Shown here: positions 6,385 through 10,777 of the stretch, piece after piece
Layout of the letters: each line of letters opens with the position of its first letter
Position numbering within the stretch: the first letter of the stretch is position 1
Origin: Candidatus Aquidulcis sp.
GTDB taxonomy: Bacteria > Chloroflexota > Anaerolineae > Anaerolineales > E44-bin32
DNA: 10,777 nt
Reading direction: 5' to 3'
Assembly: GCA_020723365.1 (NCBI GenBank)
Contig: DYJB01000090.1
Coordinates: 1-10,777 of the forward strand
Made by a program: the position numbers and the translations under genes
The notes under the pieces: model-generated
The model's database searches: none
Told to the model about the DNA's origin: nothing
Seen by the model: only the letters and a program-made list of their open reading frames with translations

Positions 6385-6588
6385 TTAGGCCGGGGCAGGA
6401 CGAAGCGTGGCGTGGAGGAAGTGGAACTCGCCACGGGCCGGCATCAGGTCGACGATCTCGACCAGGATGAACTCGCGCCCGCCCAGCGTAATGTGGTCGC
6501 CCACGCTGGGTTTGCGGTCGGTGTTGAGAATGGCGCCGGGGTGGGACTCGCCGATCACCACGTAGCTGACCTTGTAGATGGCGCTCAT
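6385..6588 (-). CDS. Small conserved-looking protein, 67 aa, unknown function
   Basis: I do not recognise this family. The 67 residues have no signal peptide or membrane span. They are rich in alternating hydrophobics (IYKVSYVVIGE, FILVEIVDL) with glycine turns such as VGDHITLGG, and read like a compact all-beta fold. The ending GEFHFLHATLRP is distinctive, and cysteine is absent. The start at 6588 is supported by GAGGG (6594-6598 on the complement) five bases upstream. An upstream in-frame ATG would overlap the previous gene heavily. It begins eight bases after the stop of the cyclic-nucleotide-binding gene, so the two are almost certainly co-transcribed. Base composition matches its neighbours and the reading frame is clean, which supports a real gene. 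Confidence 0.75.
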   Translation of the reverse strand: MSAIYKVSYVVIGESHPGAILNTDRKPSVGDHITLGGREFILVEIVDLMPARGEFHFLHATLRPAPA

Positions 6589-6596
6589 CACATCCC

Positions 6597-7043
6597 TCAG
6601 CGTCCGGTCAGGTGGTAGTGGCGCAGCTTGAACGACAGGTCGGCAGCCATGTTGCGCATGACGATGAACCCAAGATGGTGATTGGCCTCGCACAGCCGGT
6701 TGAAGTCGTCGCGGTCGATGGTCTGGATCAGGGTGTGATCGGCGATCGACTTGACCGTGGCGGAGCGAGGCCCGTAGTCGACGAGCGCCATCTCACCGAA
6801 CAACTGCCCGCGCCCGAGATGGACGACCGTGCGGGGGGCGAGGTTCTGGCTGGAGGGACTGACGAGCACTTCCACGAAGCCATCGGCAATCACGAAGAGT
6901 TCACCTCCGGATTCGCCCTGGCTGGTGATGACCTGCCCGGCGCGGTACTCGCGCTGCTTGCAGATACGGGCCACGTCGGCCAGCTCCGCCTCGGTCAGCC
7001 CCTCGAAGAGCTCCACCTTGCTCAGGATCGGCAACAGGTCCAT
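6597..7043 (-). CDS. Stand-alone cyclic-nucleotide-binding (Crp/cNMP) domain protein
   Basis: A 148-residue protein made almost entirely of one cNMP-binding domain (about residues 10-120). The beta-roll carries FVIADGFVEVLV. The phosphate-binding cassette reads FGEMALVDYGPRSATV (Gly83, Glu84, Arg93, Ser94). It keeps the Glu that binds the ribose and the Arg that binds the cyclic phosphate, so real ligand binding is likely, with Ser at the position that often favours cAMP. After the domain only about 30 residues remain (HHLGFIVMRNMAADLSFKLRHY), matching the C helix, and no DNA-binding helix-turn-helix follows. It is therefore not a Crp-type transcription factor by itself. The start at ATG 7043 has GGAG (complement of 7052-7055) eight bases upstream. 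An in-frame GTG at 7073 sits on the predicted transcription start. It heads the two-gene minus-strand unit. Confidence 0.9.
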   Translation of the reverse strand: MDLLPILSKVELFEGLTEAELADVARICKQREYRAGQVITSQGESGGELFVIADGFVEVLVSPSSQNLAPRTVVHLGRGQLFGEMALVDYGPRSATVKSIADHTLIQTIDRDDFNRLCEANHHLGFIVMRNMAADLSFKLRHYHLTGR

Positions 7044-7078
7044 GTCCGCGGCTCCGTGGACGAACGCGTCCACCGTCC

Positions 7079-7106
7079 ATTGTAGACCGGCCGCCGCCAC
7101 AGGCAA
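7079..7106 (-). promoter_or_regulatory. Promoter of the cNMP-domain/67-aa unit
   Basis: Read on the complement, TTGCCT (7106-7101; 4 of 6) is followed after 16 bases by TACAAT (7084-7079; 5 of 6). The start would be near 7072, giving a leader of about 29 bases that includes the GGAG site before ATG 7043. Confidence 0.55.
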
Positions 7107-7123
7107 CCGCCCCGGGCAACCGT

Positions 7124-7137
7124 CCGGCGTGCGCCGG
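7124..7137. promoter_or_regulatory. Palindrome between divergent promoters (possible operator)
   Basis: CCGGCG-TG-CGCCGG is a 14-base inverted repeat in the divergent intergenic region. It is about 40-53 bases before the predicted hsp20 transcription start and 52-65 before the minus-strand one. Position suits a shared regulator, but GC-rich DNA gives such palindromes by chance. No CIRCE-type heat-shock operator is visible here. Confidence 0.25.
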
Positions 7138-7161
7138 GACTTCGGAAGTTGGTCCGGTTTG

Positions 7162-7170
7162 TGGTAGAAT
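7162..7170 (+). promoter_or_regulatory. Extended -10 promoter of hsp20-lon
   Basis: TGG-TAGAAT: a TGn extended element (7162-7164) directly before TAGAAT (7165-7170; 5 of 6). No convincing -35 is found at 16-18 bases. Extended -10 promoters often lack one. The transcription start would be near 7177, ruling out the in-frame GTG at 7169 as the hsp20 start. Confidence 0.5.
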
Positions 7171-7204
7171 GTGCCATCTGCCAACCCTCGCAAGGCCCCC
7201 TTCG

Positions 7205-7636
7205 ATGACGCCTTCCTACGGCCGGAAGCCTGAGCCGATGGACCTGCTGGGCGACGACGACGCCTGGACCCGGCATTCGCAGCTTCCCCCCGGGTGGCAC
7301 CTGCGGCGGCGGTCGCACCTGTGGCGCCCGCCCACCGACGCCTTCGAAACGGACGAGGCGTACGTGATCGTGGTCGAAGTCGCCGGCATGCGCGGGGCGG
7401 AGTTCTCGGTGACGTTCGAGCGCCCGATCGTGTGGATCCGGGGCACCCGCGGCGACGTCGCCGGCTCCAAGGCCTACCACCAGATGGAGATCGCTTTCGG
7501 CGACTTCGAGACCGGTGTGCACGTGCACGCGCCGATCGACGAGTCCGCCATTGAGGCGTCCTACAACGATGGATTCCTACGTGTCATCCTGCCCAAGTCC
7601 CAACCTCGACGGGTCCCGCTCACCCCGACGAGCTGA
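7205..7636 (+). CDS. Small heat-shock protein, Hsp20/alpha-crystallin family
   Basis: ATP-independent holdase chaperone (143 aa) that binds unfolding proteins. The alpha-crystallin domain spans about residues 41-131, from WRPPTDAFETDEAYVIVVEV to YNDGFLRVILPK; the latter is the family's G-x-L signature. A V-P-L tripeptide (137-139) just after it is in the place of the I-x-I motif that docks into a neighbouring subunit in oligomers. The N-terminal 40 residues are polar and short. ATG 7205 has only a weak AAGG (7192-7195). ATG 7238 is an alternative that would remove 11 residues without touching the domain. It has its own predicted promoter, divergent from the cNMP unit, and is followed by lon. 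That pairing of chaperone and protease makes sense for handling damaged proteins. Confidence 0.9.
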   Translation: MTPSYGRKPEPMDLLGDDDAWTRHSQLPPGWHLRRRSHLWRPPTDAFETDEAYVIVVEVAGMRGAEFSVTFERPIVWIRGTRGDVAGSKAYHQMEIAFGDFETGVHVHAPIDESAIEASYNDGFLRVILPKSQPRRVPLTPTS

Positions 7637-7760
7637 GCCCCATCCTGCCGGGCCAGGCTCCCCGCACGGGCTGGAGAGCTCTGCCGACCGTCTGTCTCAC
7701 GATCTCGGAACCCCGACCGGCCTCCGCCCTGGCGAAGGTGAGCCACCGGCGCCGCTGATC

Positions 7761-10265
7761 GTGGTCCAGGAAGGGCAGGAGTCCCCCGAGGGTGGCAGCC
7801 TGGTCCCGGACCTGACCCAGCTGCCGGATGAGCTGCCCATCCTGCCTCTGCTCGGCCTGGTCGTCTACCCGCACACGGCCGTCCCGCTGACGATCGGACA
7901 GCCTCGATCCATCAAGCTGATCGACGACGTCGCCGGCGAGAAACGCCTGATCGGGCTGGTCGCTTCGAAGAATCCGGATCTTGAGCAGCCGGCGCCCGAG
8001 GACCTCTACCGCTACGGAACGGTCGGGTCAATCCAACGCCTGTTCCGCGCCCCGGATGGCACGATTCGCATGATCGTCCACGGGCTGGCTCGCTTTGAGC
8101 TGGGTGAGTTCACCGGGCTCGAACCCTACCTGGTGGCGCGCGTTCACCTGCGGCCGGAGACCGTCGAAGAGGGGCTCGAGATCGAGGCCCAGGTGCGGGC
8201 GGCCAAGGATCAGTTCCAGAAGGCGGCCGAGCTGGCACCGACGCTCCCGCGCGAGATCATCGCCAGCGTCGTGTTGCTGGAGGATCCGCTGCACGTGGCC
8301 TACACCATCACCAACTACCAGCGCATGGATCTGGAGGAGGCAGAGGCCATCCTGGAGGAGGACTCCGTCCTGGCCAAGCTCGGGCGCTTGAATGCGCTGC
8401 TGGGCCGCGAGATCGAGGTGCTGTCGCTCGGTCAGCAGATCCAGCAGGAAGCGCGCACCGAGATCGAGAAGGTCCAGCGCGAGTACTTCCTGCGCGAACA
8501 GCTGAAGGCCATCCAGCGCGAGCTGGGCGAATCCGACGAGCAGGCGGTCGAGGTCGAGGAGTTCCGCAAGCGCATCCAGGCCGCCGGCATGCCGGAGGAG
8601 GCCGAGAAGCAGGCGCGGCGCGAGCTGGACCGTCTGGCGCGCCTGCCCACCGCGGCGGCCGAGTACGGCGTGATCCGCACCTACCTGGATTGGCTGGCCG
8701 GGCTTCCCTGGAGCAAGGTCTCAGCCGATGACCTGGACCTGGCCCACGCCCGCCAGGTGTTGGACGCCGATCACTACGGCCTGCAGGACATCAAGCAGCG
8801 CATCCTGGAGTATCTGGCGGTGCGCAAGCTGCGCGCTGAGCGGCCGGCGCCCGACGAGGGCCCGTCTCCGGATGCGATCCGGCGCGAGCGGGAGGGGGTC
8901 ATCCTGTGCTTCGTCGGCCCGCCCGGCGTAGGCAAGACGTCCCTGGGGCGCTCGATCGCCCGGGCCATGGGGCGCGAATTCATACGCCTCTCGCTCGGCG
9001 GCGTCCACGACGAAGCCGAGATCCGCGGCCACCGGCGCACCTACATCGGCGCCATGCCGGGGCGTATCCTCCAGGCGCTGCGGCGGGTCGAATCGCGCAA
9101 CCCGGTCTTCATGCTGGACGAAGTCGACAAGATGGGCAACGACTTCCGCGGCGATCCGTCCTCAGCACTGCTCGAGGTGCTCGATCCCGAGCAGAACCGC
9201 GAGTTCCGCGACCACTACCTTGAGGTGGCCTTCGATCTCTCGCAGGTGATGTTCATCACCACAGCCAACTGGCTGGAGACGATCCCCGGACCGCTCCTCG
9301 ATCGGATGGAGGTCATCCAGCTTTCGGGCTACACCGAGCTCGAGAAGCTGGCCATCGCCCAGCAGTACCTCCTGCCGCGGCAGCTGCGTGAGAACGGCCT
9401 GCGGCCGGGCGAGGTCGCCATCCGCGACGAGGCGCTGCGGAAGCTGATTCGCTCCTACACGCGCGAGGCCGGCGTGCGCAACCTGGAGCGCGAGATCGGG
9501 CGGCTGTGCCGCAAGGCGGCCACGCGCATCGCCGAGGGCAAGGAGACCGCCGTCGACGTGGATTCCGATCGGGCGTCCGAGTTCCTGGGCAAGGCGCGCT
9601 TCCAGGGCGCCGAGGAGACGGCCGAGCGAACGTCACTGGCCGGAGTGGCGGCCGGGCTGGCCTGGACGCCGACGGGCGGCGAGGTGCTCTTCATCGAAGC
9701 GACGGCCATGCCGGGAGCCAAGCAGTTCATGCTCACCGGCTCGCTGGGCCAGGTGATGCAGGAGTCGGCCCGCGCCGGCCTGTCGCTGGTCCGGTCGCTC
9801 TCCTCCAAGCTGGGCATCACCGAGAAGTTCTGGGTGACGCACGACATTCACCTGCACATCCCGGCCGGTGCCGTGCCCAAGGACGGCCCCTCGGCCGGCG
9901 TGACGATGGCCGTGGCGCTGGCCTCGCTGGCCACCGGGCGGGCGGTTCGCCACGACGTCGGCATGACGGGCGAGATCACGCTGCGCGGCAAGGTGCTGCC
10001 CATCGGCGGCCTGAAGGAGAAAGTCATGGCCGCCCACCGTGTCGGACTGAAGCGCGTGATCCTGCCGCGGCGCAACGAACCGGATCTGGAAGACGTGCCG
10101 GCCGAGATCAAGGACCAGATGAAGTTCATCCTGGCCGATACGCTGGACGACGTGCTGGTCGCCAGCCTCGAGCCGGCGGGCAAGGCTTCCGGCGTCCGAT
10201 CGCCCAAGGGCAGGCCGGCCCCGCGTCCCGCCCGCACCCGGCGCGCAGCCCGCGCCCGAAGCTAG
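7761..10265 (+). CDS. lon: ATP-dependent Lon protease (endopeptidase La)
   Basis: Soluble AAA+ serine protease that degrades damaged and regulatory proteins. Numbered from GTG 7761 (834 aa; E. coli has 784): N-terminal substrate domain from ELPILPL (24-30); coiled stretch REYFLREQLKAIQRELGE (240-257); Walker A GPPGVGKT (386-393, Lys392); GGVHDEAEIRGHRRTYIGAMPG; Walker B with Asp453-Glu454; arginine finger Arg515; protease domain with the Ser711/Lys754 dyad (KDGPSAG and the second Lys of GGLKEK, 43 residues apart as in E. coli). The last 25 residues are an Arg-rich tail without acidic residues. The start is uncertain: the frame stays open upstream, with GTG 7581 and ATG 7569 inside hsp20, but codons between 7637 and 7760 are much less GC-biased at third positions, so I prefer 7761 although it lacks a clear Shine-Dalgarno. 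It lies downstream of hsp20 and seven bases before a response regulator. Confidence 0.96.
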   Translation: MVQEGQESPEGGSLVPDLTQLPDELPILPLLGLVVYPHTAVPLTIGQPRSIKLIDDVAGEKRLIGLVASKNPDLEQPAPEDLYRYGTVGSIQRLFRAPDGTIRMIVHGLARFELGEFTGLEPYLVARVHLRPETVEEGLEIEAQVRAAKDQFQKAAELAPTLPREIIASVVLLEDPLHVAYTITNYQRMDLEEAEAILEEDSVLAKLGRLNALLGREIEVLSLGQQIQQEARTEIEKVQREYFLREQLKAIQRELGESDEQAVEVEEFRKRIQAAGMPEEAEKQARRELDRLARLPTAAAEYGVIRTYLDWLAGLPWSKVSADDLDLAHARQVLDADHYGLQDIKQRILEYLAVRKLRAERPAPDEGPSPDAIRREREGVILCFVGPPGVGKTSLGRSIARAMGREFIRLSLGGVHDEAEIRGHRRTYIGAMPGRILQALRRVESRNPVFMLDEVDKMGNDFRGDPSSALLEVLDPEQNREFRDHYLEVAFDLSQVMFITTANWLETIPGPLLDRMEVIQLSGYTELEKLAIAQQYLLPRQLRENGLRPGEVAIRDEALRKLIRSYTREAGVRNLEREIGRLCRKAATRIAEGKETAVDVDSDRASEFLGKARFQGAEETAERTSLAGVAAGLAWTPTGGEVLFIEATAMPGAKQFMLTGSLGQVMQESARAGLSLVRSLSSKLGITEKFWVTHDIHLHIPAGAVPKDGPSAGVTMAVALASLATGRAVRHDVGMTGEITLRGKVLPIGGLKEKVMAAHRVGLKRVILPRRNEPDLEDVPAEIKDQMKFILADTLDDVLVASLEPAGKASGVRSPKGRPAPRPARTRRAARARS

Positions 10266-10272
10266 GACGACC

Positions 10273-10710
10273 TTGACGCCTGACGCGCCGCCCGCGCCAA
10301 AGATCCTAGTCGTCGACGACGACGCCATCATGGTCTCCCTGCTGCACACCCTGCTTCAGCTGGACGGTTTCCAGGTGGTGGGGGCGCACCCCGGAGAATC
10401 GATCGCTGACCGCGTCCGGGAGACCCAGCCGGACCTGATCCTGCTGGACGTCTTCCTGCGCGGCGCCGACGGGCTCGATCAGCTCTCGCGGCTCAAGGCC
10501 GAAGCCGATCTGAAGGCGATCCCGGTGGTCATGTGCTCCGGCATGGACGTCGGCGACCAGTGCGCCGCCCGCGGGGCGGCCGCCTTCCTGATCAAACCCT
10601 ATTCCCCGGACCATCTTCTCGAAACGATTCGTGCGTGCCTTGGCCCGCGGCCTGAGGCCGACGGTCCGGGCACGCCCAAAGGACAAACGCAACGTGAGCA
10701 AACGAAATGA
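10273..10710 (+). CDS. Stand-alone receiver-domain response regulator (CheY-like)
   Basis: A 145-residue two-component receiver with no output domain. The acidic pocket is Asp15-Asp16-Asp17 in LVVDDD, the phosphoacceptor is Asp59 in LILLDVF, the switch Ser/Thr is Ser89 in VVMCSG, and the conserved Lys is Lys108 in FLIKPY. All phosphorylation residues are therefore present. After the domain comes a polar tail of about 20 residues rich in Gln, Thr and Lys. The start is TTG at 10273, five bases after AGGA (10264-10267). The only downstream ATG, at 10330, would remove the acidic pocket. It lies seven bases after lon, and its 3' end overlaps the next gene by 17 bases, so all are likely in one transcript. 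No histidine kinase is in view, so its partner is unknown. Confidence 0.9.
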   Translation: MTPDAPPAPKILVVDDDAIMVSLLHTLLQLDGFQVVGAHPGESIADRVRETQPDLILLDVFLRGADGLDQLSRLKAEADLKAIPVVMCSGMDVGDQCAARGAAAFLIKPYSPDHLLETIRACLGPRPEADGPGTPKGQTQREQTK

Positions 10711-10777
10711 ACGCGGGGCGCAGCGTCGCTGGTACACCGGCGATCTGCACCTGCATACACCCGCCTCGAGCGACTTC
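10694..10777 (+). CDS. PHP-domain protein, N-terminal fragment (3' end outside window)
   Basis: Only the first 28 residues are present. After a basic start (MSKRNERGAQRR) comes WYTGDLHLHTPASSDF, in which D-L-H-x-H-T is motif I of the PHP (polymerase and histidinol phosphatase) domain; its two histidines bind a metal ion. The enzyme could be a phosphoesterase or the PHP module of a larger ATPase or nuclease; the visible part cannot tell. GTG 10694 is the start, with AAAGGA (10678-10683) ten bases upstream, and it overlaps the end of the response-regulator gene by 17 bases. An ATG at 10707 is in the wrong frame. Confidence 0.8.
   Translation, partial: MSKRNERGAQRRWYTGDLHLHTPASSDF

Noticed and set aside
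7044..7204. CIRCE or similar heat-shock operator before hsp20
   Set aside because: No TTAGCACTC-N9-GAGTGCTAA or close variant is present. Only a short GC palindrome is seen.
7637..7760. Gap between hsp20 and lon as a small gene or as N-terminal Lon coding sequence
   Set aside because: No plausible start with SD gives a separate product. Third-position GC is clearly lower than in real genes here, and the residues do not resemble a Lon N-terminus. It is best treated as a leader/spacer, with start uncertainty noted.
9506..10276. Alternative plus-strand frame inside the 3' part of lon
   Set aside because: Gly/Arg-rich out-of-frame translation of the protease domain with no motif or SD.
1..10777. 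CRISPR arrays, tRNA/rRNA genes, IS ends, toxin-antitoxin or phage-defence genes
   Set aside because: No regularly spaced repeats, cloverleaf sequence, transposase or recognisable defence domain was found on either strand. FtsK, Hsp20 and Lon are housekeeping.

Overview
The window is a dense, high-GC stretch of bacterial chromosome with strong G/C preference at third codon positions in every real gene and no insertion sequences, phage genes, CRISPR arrays, rRNA or tRNA. Nothing looks recently transferred. The gene content suits a Chloroflexota-like (Anaerolineae-type) or other deep-branching GC-rich bacterium. The pointers are a phosphatidylinositol-phosphate-synthase-like enzyme of the actinobacterial/archaeal type, an ABC permease fused to a SpoIIM domain, an sHSP next to Lon, and very short or absent mRNA leaders. 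This placement is an inference.

Layout. (1) 1-1512, +: the C-terminal 503 residues of an FtsK/SpoIIIE DNA translocase. (2) 1585-3029, +: a promoter followed by a CDP-alcohol phosphatidyltransferase and Lgt (prolipoprotein diacylglyceryl transferase), overlapping by one base, ending at a strong GC hairpin. (3) 3156-6304, +: a three-gene unit with a consensus promoter (TTGAAG-17-TATAAT) that carries an operator-like dyad over its -35 box. It encodes an ABC ATPase, a 481-aa permease whose C-terminal half is a SpoIIM domain, and an RNase Z-like metallo-beta-lactamase-fold hydrolase, with gaps of 1 and 4 bases. It ends at a perfect 9-bp hairpin shared with the convergent unit. (4) 7043-6385, -: a stand-alone cyclic-nucleotide-binding domain protein and a 67-residue protein of unknown function, 8 bases apart. 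(5) 7205-10777, +: from a divergent promoter, a small heat-shock protein (Hsp20), Lon protease, a stand-alone receiver-domain response regulator, and the start of a PHP-domain protein that runs off the window.

Functional picture. The first half deals with chromosome segregation and envelope biogenesis (FtsK, phospholipid head-group transfer, lipoprotein lipidation). The middle is an uncharacterised export or envelope ABC system with a fused sporulation-type membrane domain and a hydrolase. The last third pairs a chaperone with the Lon protease for protein quality control, followed by signalling genes. The observations most worth following up are the ABC-2/SpoIIM fusion operon with its dyad-overlapped promoter, and the small cNMP-domain plus 67-aa protein pair. 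No wholly novel defence or mobile system is visible.
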